In this document: positions 1 through 8,825 of the stretch, piece by piece
Position numbering within the stretch: position 1 is the stretch's first letter
How the letters are laid out: each line of letters begins with the position of its first letter
Source of the DNA: a virus
Virus record (IMG/VR): IMGVR_UViG_3300025010_000040
Coordinates: 31,165-95,164 of that record
Length of the DNA stretch: 64,000 bases
Direction: 5' to 3' (one strand)
Program-made: the position numbers and the translations under genes
Notes under the pieces: model-generated
What the model was told of the DNA's origin: nothing
Seen by the model: the letters and a program-made list of their open reading frames with translations, nothing else
Databases searched by the model: none

Positions 1-48
1 AGTTTTTATTATATATAATAAAATATTTAAATTTTAGGGGGTATAAAA

Positions 49-306
49 ATGGTAGGTAGAGGAACTGTGGGAGCTTTAAATAATTTAGTAAATGAATTTT
101 GTGAAGTGTCTGAAGACAAGTATAAAATAGTTAAGTTAAAAGAAAATATTAAATTCACTAGCAATTTTAAAGGAACAATTGAAGATTTAAAAAATGGTTT
201 ATTATATTTATTTGAAAAAAGCCATTCTGGTGATTGTCTTTGTCTATTGAATGATAGTCATTTAGTACTTGTTGATAGAAGAGATGTTTTAGATATAGTT
301 TGTTAG
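49..306 (+). CDS. Hypothetical protein, 85 aa
   Basis: I do not recognise this protein. The ATG follows a clear AGGGGG ribosome binding site six bases upstream. The protein is small and soluble, with two cysteines in the middle (GDCLCLL) and no membrane segment. It is the first gene of a + strand run and lies 37 bases before the DEAH helicase gene, so it is probably co-transcribed with it. The 48 bases before it are an AT-rich leader containing a TATATAATA stretch that could be a promoter. Confidence 0.6.
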   Translation: MVGRGTVGALNNLVNEFCEVSEDKYKIVKLKENIKFTSNFKGTIEDLKNGLLYLFEKSHSGDCLCLLNDSHLVLVDRRDVLDIVC

Positions 307-343
307 ATATATAATTTTATTGGGAGATGGAGGATGTAACTAA

Positions 344-2302
344 ATGAATGAGTTAAAAAAATTAGAATTACCAATTCATAATTATAGGGATGAAATTTTA
401 TCAGCTGTTAAAGAAAATCCTGTTGTGATTATTACAGCTGAAACGGGTGCAGGTAAATCAACTCAAGTACCCCAATTCCTTATGGAAGAGGGATATAGGG
501 TAGTTGTAACACAACCTAGAAGAATTAGTTGTACAACTTTAGCTTCAAGGGTAAGTGATGAGATTGGTTGTGAACTTGGAACTATAGTTGGATATCGTAC
601 AGCATATGATAGAAAATGTAATGATGATACTGAAATATTATTTTGTACGGATGGTCTTCAACTTGTTCGTGAAATAAATAATAATGGCTTAACAGATGTT
701 CTTATAATAGATGAAGTCCATGAATGGAATATTAATATTGAAACTTTAGTAGCATGGACTCATAAACAAATAGAAGAAGGATGGTCTATAAAAGTTATTT
801 TAATGAGTGCTACACTTGAATCTAATGAATTGGCATTATTTTATGGTGAAGATACACCTATTATAAAAGTACCTGGGAGACTTTTTAATGTAACAAGTCA
901 AGAAGATTCACACTATAGATTAATTTATAATATTGAAAACCTTGTTAAAGAAGGTCGTAATGTTCTCGTATTCTTACCAGGTAAAAAAGAAATCGAAGAA
1001 ACTTGTGATGAGTTAAAATATTCTCAAGCAATAGTTTTACCCCTTCATGCTGAACTTGATTTAACTGAACAAGAAAAATGTTTTTTAACTTATGAACAAC
1101 CTAAAGTTGTAGTTGCTACGAATGTTGCTCAGACTTCTATAACAATTCCAGATATTGATGCAGTTGTTGATTCTGGAGTAGAAAGAAGGGTTGAGCTCGT
1201 CGATAATATAGAAGGTTTATATTTAAAAGATATTAGTCAAGCGGACTGTTTACAACGTAAAGGTAGAGCTGGAAGAGTAAAAGAAGGTATTTATATACTT
1301 TGCTCGGATGTATCATTTAAAGAACGTCCAGTTTTCTCTATATCTGAGATAAATAGATCTAGATTAGATCAATTATTTTTACGCCTTGCTGTTGTAGGCA
1401 TTGATGCAACAAAACTAGAATTTTTCCATCAACCAAATATAGAAGATCTACTTGAAGCTAAAAGAACTCTCCATGTTTTAGGTGCCATGTTAGATGATAA
1501 AGTAACCACTATCGGTAGACTCATGGGAAAATTACCAGTATCAGTTCATATAGCTAGAATGATTGTTGAAGCCGATAAACTTGGAGTTGTTGATGATGTA
1601 ATAACAATTGCATCTATATTGGAAACATACACTGGAACTCTTCGTGATAGAAATGGTAGATGGTTATCTTTTACATCAGAACGTAAAAGTGATTTATTAG
1701 TAGAACTCGATCTATGGAATTTAGCACAAGGTAAATTAGCAAAAGACCTTCATGAATTCGGTATATTTAAAAAATCTTATTATAAAGCAAGAGAAATTCG
1801 TAATAAACTATATAAATCACTAAATGGATTAGTACAATTTGGCTCTAACGGTAAACGTGAATCTATTATGCAATCATGTGTTGCTGGTATGATAGATCAT
1901 GTATATTTTAATAGTTTCATCGGATACCAAAATAGTAAAGATACCATTGGGCGTAATATATCGAAAGATAGTGTTACTAATATTTATGGTGGGAGTAAAT
2001 TAATTGTAGGTCTACCAAAAGATATTCAATTTATTGGAAGATGGGGTAATAAATGTATTATAAATTTAGTTTCAATGTGTACGGAGATTGATGCAGAGCA
2101 ATTAATTAAAGTAGCCCCACAGTTTATCCAAATTAAAGAGGGTATCAATCCTTTTTATAGTGTTGAACAAGATTCATGTTATTCAACAAAAAGAATTTTG
2201 TTTAATGATCAATTAATTAAAGAAGAAATTGTTAAAAGTCCAGAACATGAAAAAGCAAGTGAACTTTTTATAAATTGGCTCGCTTGTAACATGGTTATAT
2301 AA
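344..2302 (+). CDS. DEAH-box RNA helicase, HrpA-like (SF2)
   Basis: This is an ATP-dependent SF2 helicase of the DEAH/HrpA type, which in bacteria and eukaryotes remodels RNA. Visible motifs are Walker A GAGKST at residues 35-40, motif Ia TQPRR near 56-60, DEVH at 123-126, SAT at 154-156, the ATNVAQTSITIP motif V region near 262-275, and QRKGRAGR (motif VI) near 305. The C-terminal half has the winged-helix/ratchet-like region of the family but is shorter than cellular HrpA (about 1300 aa), so it is a compact form of 652 aa. The start has a GGAGGA site nine bases upstream. Role in the phage (RNA turnover, translation control or intron RNA folding) is inference. Confidence 0.88.
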   Translation: MNELKKLELPIHNYRDEILSAVKENPVVIITAETGAGKSTQVPQFLMEEGYRVVVTQPRRISCTTLASRVSDEIGCELGTIVGYRTAYDRKCNDDTEILFCTDGLQLVREINNNGLTDVLIIDEVHEWNINIETLVAWTHKQIEEGWSIKVILMSATLESNELALFYGEDTPIIKVPGRLFNVTSQEDSHYRLIYNIENLVKEGRNVLVFLPGKKEIEETCDELKYSQAIVLPLHAELDLTEQEKCFLTYEQPKVVVATNVAQTSITIPDIDAVVDSGVERRVELVDNIEGLYLKDISQADCLQRKGRAGRVKEGIYILCSDVSFKERPVFSISEINRSRLDQLFLRLAVVGIDATKLEFFHQPNIEDLLEAKRTLHVLGAMLDDKVTTIGRLMGKLPVSVHIARMIVEADKLGVVDDVITIASILETYTGTLRDRNGRWLSFTSERKSDLLVELDLWNLAQGKLAKDLHEFGIFKKSYYKAREIRNKLYKSLNGLVQFGSNGKRESIMQSCVAGMIDHVYFNSFIGYQNSKDTIGRNISKDSVTNIYGGSKLIVGLPKDIQFIGRWGNKCIINLVSMCTEIDAEQLIKVAPQFIQIKEGINPFYSVEQDSCYSTKRILFNDQLIKEEIVKSPEHEKASELFINWLACNMVI

Positions 2303-2325
2303 AAATAAAGGAGTGTGATAATAAT

Positions 2326-3342
2326 ATGAATTTATCCTCTATAATAGTATACAATCAACAAATACAACTGAATGCCCGAAAATTTAATATTCAGGCAGGT
2401 GAAGACATTTTTCCAATAATGTCTAAATCTCAATGGAAAGAACACTTAACTAATCTATTAAATGGTGCAAGAAATTTATCAGAAATTATAGATTTAAGTA
2501 TTCTTCAGATTCCTCAATTAGATTCAGAATTAATTGAGATAATAAAAGAATTTAATCCTGATTTTATTACAGTTGACAATAATATTCTACATATAGAATA
2601 TGGTAAAGAAGATGATAAATACTATTGTCGAACTAATGTTGACGAAAATTTTGCACGTAATACTATATTAGATAATATAGTATTACCTGGAGGTCGTATT
2701 GTTGAAATTTATTGTAATAATATTTCAGCCAATAATTTTATAAATTTAGTAGAAAAAATCGAGGGTGAACGAATAAAAAGACGTTTATCTCAGATTTCAA
2801 CTAAATATGAAAAATGGACATCTAAATTAGACAATGTGTTGGAATGGATACCAGAAATTGGTTCCAAAGTTGAAATTACACGTAAGGATAATGGAAAGGG
2901 TGAACCAATCAACGGTTTTATAACATTGAAAATGGAACACAATGGGTGGACAAAATTTATTACAGAAGATGATAGATATAAAGTGATTGTTGATACCCAA
3001 AGTATTATTGAACAAATAATGAAATTATTTGTTGACGAGATTTTTACAATAAATAGAGAAGACCCATGGTACAAAAATGAAGGAAGCTTTTTTTCAAATT
3101 GGCGATTAACTGAATTGGGTCAACGATTGCTAGATAAATTTAATGAACTTGCTAATGTTGACTATATTGAAAACTTATCTATTAATAATATAATAGATAG
3201 GATTAATAATATTAAAGGTCTTATATCATCTACTAAAAATGAAATTGAATTTGGTGGAAAGGATAAAGCAATAAAAAATCTTAATAATTCTATAGAATTA
3301 TTAAGAGATTCTTTTAATGCAAGTAAATGTTATAAAAAATAA
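2326..3342 (+). CDS. Unknown protein downstream of the DEAH helicase, 338 aa
   Basis: No family recognised. It follows the helicase by 23 bases with its own AAGGAG site, so the two are very likely one operon and may act together. The protein looks soluble and mixed alpha/beta, with a helical, Lys/Asn-rich C-terminal third (about residues 275-338) that could form a coiled coil. The 3' end runs into the leader of the Nudix gene. Confidence 0.7.
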   Translation: MNLSSIIVYNQQIQLNARKFNIQAGEDIFPIMSKSQWKEHLTNLLNGARNLSEIIDLSILQIPQLDSELIEIIKEFNPDFITVDNNILHIEYGKEDDKYYCRTNVDENFARNTILDNIVLPGGRIVEIYCNNISANNFINLVEKIEGERIKRRLSQISTKYEKWTSKLDNVLEWIPEIGSKVEITRKDNGKGEPINGFITLKMEHNGWTKFITEDDRYKVIVDTQSIIEQIMKLFVDEIFTINREDPWYKNEGSFFSNWRLTELGQRLLDKFNELANVDYIENLSINNIIDRINNIKGLISSTKNEIEFGGKDKAIKNLNNSIELLRDSFNASKCYKK

Positions 3343-3361
3343 AAAAAGGGGCTGTTTTATA

Positions 3362-3796
3362 ATGTTATCCCATCAAGTTGCATCAGTTTTTATCATTAAT
3401 GATAAAAATGAAATTCTATTAATTAATCACAAAAAACTTATTGTTTGGCTTCCACCAGGCGGTCATGTTGAACATGAAAAAAATGAATTAATTCATCATG
3501 CTGCAATTAGAGAAGTGATGGAAGAGACTGGTGTTCATTTTAAGTTTATAAGTGGTGGGAAAGGTGATATGAATAAAGTATTAGGTTCATTACCTTTACC
3601 CTCATTTATTCAACTAGAAGATTTAGGCGATCATTATCATGAAGACTTTATTTATGTTGGACTATTTGTTTCAAATGATATACCTAAAGAAGCTACAGAA
3701 ATTAAATGGTTTAACAAAGAAAGTATTAATTCAATTAATACTTTTGAACATGTTAAAAGACATCTTCAAATAATTTGTAATAGATATTTTATTTAA
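3362..3796 (+). CDS. Nudix hydrolase
   Basis: A 144 aa Nudix-fold pyrophosphohydrolase. The Nudix box is visible around residues 33-58: PPGGHVE, then a two-residue-longer loop with the NEL acid, then AAIREVMEETG. Such enzymes hydrolyse nucleoside diphosphates linked to another moiety, including damaged or unwanted (d)NTPs. I chose the ATG at 3362 because the protein aligns with the family from MLSHQVASVF and an AAGGGG site precedes it; upstream in-frame codons have no support. Given the PurZ-like gene in this genome, a role in cleaning the purine nucleotide pool is possible but is only inference. It is followed by a strong terminator. Confidence 0.88.
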   Translation: MLSHQVASVFIINDKNEILLINHKKLIVWLPPGGHVEHEKNELIHHAAIREVMEETGVHFKFISGGKGDMNKVLGSLPLPSFIQLEDLGDHYHEDFIYVGLFVSNDIPKEATEIKWFNKESINSINTFEHVKRHLQIICNRYFI

Positions 3797-3802
3797 TAAA
3801 AA

Positions 3803-3832
3803 TAAAGGAGAGAAAATCTCCTTTATTTTTTT
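3803..3832 (+). terminator. Rho-independent terminator
   Basis: The hairpin TAAAGGAGA/TCTCCTTTA with a short loop is followed by a run of seven Ts directly after the Nudix gene. It closes the transcription unit that starts with the first gene of the window. Confidence 0.85.
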
Positions 3833-3947
3833 CGTATGTTTGTACTATTCATTTATATATTATATTAACATAATAGGATATAATACACACTAAAAATATA
3901 TATTAAATATATCTTATTAAAAAATAAAAAGAGGGGGAATTTTTTGT

Positions 3948-4700
3948 ATGAGTAGAAAGTTATTGGTTAGTATTATTATCTGTTGTTTATTATGTATTTG
4001 TGGAGGTGCTTTTGCTAATCAACCAATAATTAAGATTGATCTTATTACTAGGGACTTTTCATCAACCCCCCTAGTAAATGAAAATGGTACTTTATTAGCT
4101 CCAGCTAAACCTATTGCTGAAGCATTTAGGGGGACTGTTAAAGGTACTGTTAATACTTGCTATGTGTATATAAATCGTGGTAATAAATGTGTTGTTTTGA
4201 ATCCTACTAATATAGGGGAATATTATCTTCAAGAGGGTAAGTATGTTAAAAGTAAAGATACCTCAATTGCAGGACAAGTAATAAATGGAAATTTATATAT
4301 ACCTATAAGAGCTTATGTTGAAGCTCTTGAAGGTAGAGTTCTATGGGATGGAACTAAAAATACTGTAATGGTTTATACTGATTCTGCTGATGTTAACTAT
4401 TTTTTAAGTAAGCAAAAATTAGAACCATCCTCTAATCAAAATTCAGAATCTTCTAATGTAAGTGTATCAGAAAATTCACTAGATAGAAATGGTAATGAAA
4501 TCCAAATAGGAGATATTGTTTCATCTGGTGGATTTTATGGAAATGTGCAGCAAATAAATGGTAGTAGAATATTAGTTTATTGGGATAGTAAATCAGAATT
4601 CATTCCCGATAAAGATATTACTTTCTGGGCATCCATAAATGGAATTAGATATAAATCCAGTAATTGGGTTGATTCTAGTGGTGTATTAATAGAAAGATAA
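3948..4700 (+). CDS. Exported protein with copper-amine-oxidase N-terminal-like domain
   Basis: A 250 aa secreted protein. It has a typical Gram-positive signal peptide: MSRK, then a hydrophobic core to about residue 20, and AFA before the likely cleavage at residue 23. Residues 45-140 match the copper amine oxidase N-terminal-like (stalk) domain, including the hallmark pattern INGNLYIPIRAYVEALEGRVLWD. These domains bind or decorate the cell surface in Firmicutes; they do not themselves carry oxidase activity. After a Ser/Asn-rich linker (about 155-175) there is a small beta-rich C-terminal domain (GDIVSSGGFYGNV...) that could be SH3/KOW-like. The gene stands alone between two terminators. 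Its role in infection (surface change or superinfection exclusion) is inference. Confidence 0.8.
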   Translation: MSRKLLVSIIICCLLCICGGAFANQPIIKIDLITRDFSSTPLVNENGTLLAPAKPIAEAFRGTVKGTVNTCYVYINRGNKCVVLNPTNIGEYYLQEGKYVKSKDTSIAGQVINGNLYIPIRAYVEALEGRVLWDGTKNTVMVYTDSADVNYFLSKQKLEPSSNQNSESSNVSVSENSLDRNGNEIQIGDIVSSGGFYGNVQQINGSRILVYWDSKSEFIPDKDITFWASINGIRYKSSNWVDSSGVLIER

Positions 4701-4712
4701 ATTTTTATTAAT

Positions 4713-4747
4713 AAAAGAACTTTTAATTAAGTTCTTTTATTTTTTTA
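4713..4747 (+). terminator. Rho-independent terminator
   Basis: Inverted repeat AAAAGAACTT/AAGTTCTTTT followed by ATTTTTTT, just after the exported-protein gene. Confidence 0.85.
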
Positions 4748-4765
4748 GTATTATTATATATTTTA

Positions 4766-4778
4766 AATATATATTATT
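4766..4778 (+). promoter_or_regulatory. Candidate promoter element AATATATATTATT
   Basis: Exact copy, in + orientation, of the 13-mer that recurs upstream of many - strand genes. It lies just after a terminator and 85 bases before a small membrane-peptide ORF, which is where a promoter would be expected. The promoter role is inference from repetition and position. Confidence 0.4.
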
Positions 4779-4863
4779 TCATTGAATAAAATATTATTCC
4801 CACAATAAGGGGAAATAAATATACTTATTGTATATATCTAAGATGATATATTTAGGAGGTGTA

Positions 4864-4941
4864 ATGAATTTTATCTCATCATTCTCAATTTCGTTAATTT
4901 GTTTCTGTGTTCCATATATGTTTTTTAAACTTATATTTTAA
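4864..4941 (+). CDS. Possible 25-aa membrane micropeptide
   Basis: A short ORF with a very good ribosome binding site (AGGAGGTG just upstream of the ATG). It encodes a 25 aa peptide rich in Phe, Ile, Leu and Cys (MNFISSFSISLICFCVPYMF and so on), enough for one membrane span. It ends 12 bases before the next start. I cannot show it is translated; the strong ribosome binding site is the main support. Confidence 0.4.
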   Translation: MNFISSFSISLICFCVPYMFFKLIF

Positions 4942-4953
4942 GGGGGTATTAAA

Positions 4954-5394
4954 ATGAGTTCAATGAATACTCATCAATATGTAATTATAACTTTACCAAG
5001 TTCTATTTATGATTCTAGTAGGGAAGTGGCATCTTTATCATTAAAGAATTATATTTTTCAGTTTTGTCAAAAGCATGGAATTACTCCAGCTAAATTTCCT
5101 GTAGATATTTATAGCACATATAACAAATGTCCAGAATATTACTGTGATGGTAGTAACCCATTTGAAATTATTGATGCTAATTTCGATGGAATAAAGTTAA
5201 TTTCCAAAAAGGAAAAAGTTGAATTAGCTGTAGCCATTGAAACAAATTTACCATGTGAGAATATTGTTAGACTTTTTGAACTAAAAATTATTCAAGGGTT
5301 TTCAGTTCATGTTTTCGGCTCAATATTCCGTCATGATAACATATCGGGTTTATTAGCAAAGTTGTTCAAGATAATCAATGAAAAAAAGAAATAA
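4954..5394 (+). CDS. Hypothetical protein, 146 aa
   Basis: No recognised family. It starts after an AAGGGGG site. The protein appears to be a soluble alpha/beta protein with a Lys-rich C-terminus and four cysteines in the middle (KCPEYYC region near residue 53-58). It may share a transcript with the micropeptide ORF just upstream. Confidence 0.6.
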   Translation: MSSMNTHQYVIITLPSSIYDSSREVASLSLKNYIFQFCQKHGITPAKFPVDIYSTYNKCPEYYCDGSNPFEIIDANFDGIKLISKKEKVELAVAIETNLPCENIVRLFELKIIQGFSVHVFGSIFRHDNISGLLAKLFKIINEKKK

Positions 5395-5413
5395 AATTTT
5401 GTTCTTTGCCATT

Positions 5414-5485
5414 ATCCAACACTAATAAAAAAGTGTTGGATACATGAAAAGAATTATAACGCTTGCAAGTGCGAAAATACTTGCA
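5414..5485. repeat. Two inverted repeats between genes
   Basis: The first hairpin, TATCCAACACT/AGTGTTGGATA (5414-5441), is followed 22 bases later by a second one, TGCAAGT/ACTTGCA (5464-5485). Neither has the T-run of a normal terminator in either direction. They sit 48-120 bases before the next start codon, so they could be an attenuator, an operator or an RNA-stabilising leader. No function is shown by the sequence. Confidence 0.4.
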
Positions 5486-5533
5486 TCGTCATTGTAATTA
5501 AAAAATATTACTTTGACGTAAAAAGGAGGAAAA

Positions 5534-6061
5534 ATGAAAAATAATAGTTTTAAGAAATTAACAGAGCAAGAAAAGAAAGCAATGTTACTTGCTGTTATTG
5601 CCAAAAGAACTGAAGGTAAGTTAAGTAAAAGTCAGTTGGAATATATGGTTAGAGATATTCCAACAGATGTGCAATATAGCATTAAAGTAATAACTGATGC
5701 TAAAGAATTTGCAAAGGCTATTACTTTACCTGACTATGAAATGAAACATTCATGGGCAGGAGAAACAAAATGTAATGCTGAAACTAATATTTTATTAATT
5801 TCAGGTATAAAATTTGGTAGAACAAAACATTATCAATACCTTGATAATGGTAGTTTAACTAGTGAAGAAAAATGGAACTCTTTACCAGATTTTGATGTGA
5901 ATGAAATTCATGCAGTTGCAGTTAGTATTCGGTCTTTTAGTGATTATAACAATGAACACTACAACAATACTGATAATTTCATTTATATTTATATACCTTC
6001 TAACATGGCCTTTATTGTGTCAAAAGAAGTTCAATATATTCTTGATAATTTCTCTATTTAG
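5534..6061 (+). CDS. Hypothetical protein, 175 aa
   Basis: Not recognised. The start is preceded by AAGGAGG. The N-terminal 60 residues are charged and helical (KLTEQEKKAMLLAVIAKRTEGK), and the C-terminal half is beta-rich with many aromatic residues. It is followed by a small zinc-ribbon gene 65 bases downstream. Confidence 0.6.
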   Translation: MKNNSFKKLTEQEKKAMLLAVIAKRTEGKLSKSQLEYMVRDIPTDVQYSIKVITDAKEFAKAITLPDYEMKHSWAGETKCNAETNILLISGIKFGRTKHYQYLDNGSLTSEEKWNSLPDFDVNEIHAVAVSIRSFSDYNNEHYNNTDNFIYIYIPSNMAFIVSKEVQYILDNFSI

Positions 6062-6126
6062 TTTTCATCGGTTTGGTGTTATCCGTTAAACACTAAATAA
6101 AAATTTTAATAAAATGAGGTGATGAT

Positions 6127-6300
6127 GTGATTAAAAGAATGACATGTGATGACTGTGGTAATACATTTTCAACTAATACAGAAAATGTAAATGACCAAGG
6201 TATGGTTCTTGATGTTCAGTGTAAATGTGGTAGTTGGGAAGTTAATATAGCCAAAGATGAAAAAGTTGAACAAATACTTCCTAAACATTTAAGGAAATAA
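6127..6300 (+). CDS. Small zinc-ribbon protein, 57 aa
   Basis: A short ORF starting at GTG 6127 with a TGAGGTG site upstream. The protein has CDDC near the N-terminus (MTCDDCGNTF) and CKC near residue 37 (VQCKCGSW), a four-cysteine arrangement typical of small zinc ribbons that bind nucleic acid or proteins. It lies directly upstream of a terminator and of the UvsW-like helicase gene. Confidence 0.6.
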   Translation: MIKRMTCDDCGNTFSTNTENVNDQGMVLDVQCKCGSWEVNIAKDEKVEQILPKHLRK

Positions 6301-6312
6301 TCAGATTTAATT

Positions 6313-6351
6313 AATAAGAGAACTTTTTAATAAGGTTCTCTTATTTTTTTT
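6313..6351 (+). terminator. Rho-independent terminator
   Basis: Inverted repeat AATAAGAGAAC/GTTCTCTTATT with a T-run of eight, between the zinc-ribbon gene and the UvsW-like helicase gene. Confidence 0.85.
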
Positions 6352-6370
6352 ATACTAGGAGGTGTACTAT

Positions 6371-7810
6371 ATGAATATTATTAAGGCTAAACATACTTCA
6401 ATTATTATTCCTAATTATAATTTAGGTGATAATTTAACATTGGAACATAGTTTATCAGTTTGGAATGATAGTTATTATAGATATGATAATAAAGGCTTTT
6501 ATTATAATAAAAGCACTAAAGAATTATTATTACCAAGAGGTTTAGATTTAGGTTATTTAGAAAAAGTTTTTAATTTAAATATAGATATTGATTTTAAACC
6601 TGATCCATATGAAACAGTTTCATACAGATTAAAGGTAGAACCAAGAAATGATATACAAAGAAAATCTATTTGTTTTTTAATTGGAGAAGATGATTTTTCA
6701 TATACTAAAAAATATTCTCAGTTAGCTTTAAATTTAGGTACTGGGGATGGAAAAACGTATACTGTTATAGCATCACTTTCATTTATAAGAACAAAAGCTA
6801 TTATATTTACTCATGTTAATGAGTTAAAGAAACAATGGATAAAAGAGATTAAAAAATTTACTGATGTAATAGACTCTCAAATATGTAATATTAGTGGTGG
6901 AGCTACTATAAAAAAAATATTAAAATCCGATAAGCTACCTTATAAAATTTATCTTGTTAATCATAGAACCATTAATAATTATGGTGAAACACATGGTTGG
7001 GATAAAGTGACTGAATTATTTCAAAAGATTAAAGTTGGGGTTAAAGTTTATGATGAAGCCCATTTTGAATTTGATAATATAATAAAAACTGATTTACATA
7101 CTAATACTAAAAAAACTATTTATTTAACAGCTAATTTTGAGAGATCTGATTTTAAAGAAAATAAATTATTTAATTTATGTTTTAAGAATATTGCTAAGTA
7201 TGGTGTTGAAACAAGACATGAAAAAAGAAAGCATATTGTATATTTAGGTTTATTATTCAATAGTAAACCTGATATAGTTAACCAAGCTTCTATAAAGAAA
7301 AGACATGGATTTGATAAAAATACTTATATTGATTATCAAATAAAAAAAGGAAAGATATTTGATGTATTATTTTATATAATGTATTATTTTCATGATAAAG
7401 AAGGTAAGATGCTAGTATTATCTTCTAAAATAGAATCTACTGAAGTAATAGCAAAATATTTAAAAGAAGAATTTCCTGAAAAAACTGTAGGTGTTTTTAA
7501 TTCTACTATAAGTGAAAGTGATAAAATTAAAGCATTACAATGTGATATAATAAGTTCAACTCCTAAAAGTTTAGGAACTGGGTTAGATATACCTGATTTA
7601 AGATTTATTATTATGACAGAACCATATAGTTCATCTATAACAGCTAACCAAACATCTGGTAGATTAAGAGAATTATCTCCAGAAATATATACTTTTTTTA
7701 TTGAGTTGGTTGATACTGGATTTAATAAAGTTCATAGTATGTATAAATCTAGAATGAAAATATTTAAACAAAAATGTGCTAAATTGGTTCAATTAAAATA
7801 CACTGAATAA
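6371..7810 (+). CDS. UvsW-like SF2 DNA helicase
   Basis: A 479 aa SF2 helicase of the T4 UvsW/RecG-like phage group, which unwinds branched DNA and R-loops and links recombination to replication. Motifs seen: Walker A GTGDGKT near residue 123-129, DEAH near 228-231, the motif III-like LTANFE shortly after, and QTSGRLRE (motif VI) near 427-434. The N-terminal 110 residues fit the UvsW substrate-recognition region. I chose ATG 6371 with AGGAGG seven bases upstream rather than the earlier GTG at 6362, which overlaps that site. Its single-gene position after a terminator implies its own promoter or read-through. Confidence 0.85.
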   Translation: MNIIKAKHTSIIIPNYNLGDNLTLEHSLSVWNDSYYRYDNKGFYYNKSTKELLLPRGLDLGYLEKVFNLNIDIDFKPDPYETVSYRLKVEPRNDIQRKSICFLIGEDDFSYTKKYSQLALNLGTGDGKTYTVIASLSFIRTKAIIFTHVNELKKQWIKEIKKFTDVIDSQICNISGGATIKKILKSDKLPYKIYLVNHRTINNYGETHGWDKVTELFQKIKVGVKVYDEAHFEFDNIIKTDLHTNTKKTIYLTANFERSDFKENKLFNLCFKNIAKYGVETRHEKRKHIVYLGLLFNSKPDIVNQASIKKRHGFDKNTYIDYQIKKGKIFDVLFYIMYYFHDKEGKMLVLSSKIESTEVIAKYLKEEFPEKTVGVFNSTISESDKIKALQCDIISSTPKSLGTGLDIPDLRFIIMTEPYSSSITANQTSGRLRELSPEIYTFFIELVDTGFNKVHSMYKSRMKIFKQKCAKLVQLKYTE

Positions 7811-7814
7811 AATA

Positions 7815-7827
7815 AATATATATTATT
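7815..7827 (+). promoter_or_regulatory. Candidate promoter element AATATATATTATT
   Basis: Exact copy of the recurring 13-mer, 33 bases before the GTG start at 7860. This is the same spacing as for the - strand copies. Promoter role is inferred. Confidence 0.45.
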
Positions 7828-7859
7828 AAGTAGAATAAAAAATAAAGGGGTAGATAAAT

Positions 7860-8066
7860 GTGATTAATATTAAGAAAATTGAAGTATTAATGTATGAGAT
7901 GACAATTACAGCAGATGACATGTGTGAACTTTGGGAGATTATGAATACAATAAATAGAGGGGATTCAATAGGTACTGGTGTTATTAAGAGTGCTGAAAAA
8001 TTTTTTAATAAACTTGAGGATATTAGACCCGGTGGTGGCTTTGAACAAAGAAAATATGTAAAGTAA
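7860..8066 (+). CDS. Hypothetical protein, 68 aa
   Basis: No known family. Starts at GTG 7860 after AAAGGGG; the overlapping ATG at 7858 is followed at once by a stop. The protein is acidic and helical, with a Gly-rich C-terminus (RPGGGFEQ). The promoter-like element 33 bases upstream supports a real gene. Confidence 0.55.
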   Translation: MINIKKIEVLMYEMTITADDMCELWEIMNTINRGDSIGTGVIKSAEKFFNKLEDIRPGGGFEQRKYVK

Positions 8067-8115
8067 TAATTATATATGTCATAATATTTAATAAAAAATA
8101 GGAGGTTTATTATAA

Positions 8116-8697
8116 ATGAAACAATATCTTGTAACCTGCGGTATAATACCACAATCAGGTGAATGTAAATTTGGAGAAAAATGTACTCCTAAAATGTGCC
8201 CAAATTTTATACACAATTTATCAGATAAACAAAAAATTATTGAGATTATTAAACATCATGTTATATTTAGTGATGATGAACTATTTGAGGAACACCGATT
8301 TGTTGGTAAAGCTGCAAATGGTAAGTATTTTTATTTATGGGGAGAAAAATATCTTACTGATGGTTTAATACCAGTAATAAATCTTGGAAATACAGATAGT
8401 GGTATTATGTATTTTAATACTAAGGATGATGTTATCGAAGCATTTAATATTGTCCTTGAAATAATTGAATTTTCACAAAAAGAACTTCTTGGTAAAATAT
8501 GTTTTAATAAACATTCGATTAGTCATAAAGCTGTAATAATAAATAGTAGTATTTGTTATTTAGATGAAGAAACAAATGAAATAAAGGTAATAGATAATAA
8601 GTTAAATTCTTTACTCTTTTGTACCATTAATAATTTATATTATGAAAATTATTTAAATCTATTTATGAAACTTAAATATGATGACTTGTTACCATAA
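8116..8697 (+). CDS. Hypothetical protein with Cys-rich N-terminus, 193 aa
   Basis: Not recognised. The start follows AGGAGGT. The first 35 residues carry four cysteines (CGIIPQSGECKFGEKCTPKMCPNF), which may bind zinc. The rest is mixed alpha/beta with no membrane segment. It is closed by a terminator. Confidence 0.65.
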   Translation: MKQYLVTCGIIPQSGECKFGEKCTPKMCPNFIHNLSDKQKIIEIIKHHVIFSDDELFEEHRFVGKAANGKYFYLWGEKYLTDGLIPVINLGNTDSGIMYFNTKDDVIEAFNIVLEIIEFSQKELLGKICFNKHSISHKAVIINSSICYLDEETNEIKVIDNKLNSLLFCTINNLYYENYLNLFMKLKYDDLLP

Positions 8698-8706
8698 ATA
8701 TATAAA

Positions 8707-8748
8707 ATAATAAGTGATGATTATATAATCATCACTTATTATTTTTTT
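8707..8748 (+). terminator. Rho-independent terminator
   Basis: Long inverted repeat ATAATAAGTGATGAT/ATCATCACTTATTAT followed by seven Ts after the Cys-rich protein gene. Confidence 0.85.
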
Positions 8749-8825
8749 AGTATTTTTAACATAATACTTTATATATTATAAATACATATATAGAAAAGAT
8801 TTAGTTGTATTGGAGGTGAGATTAG

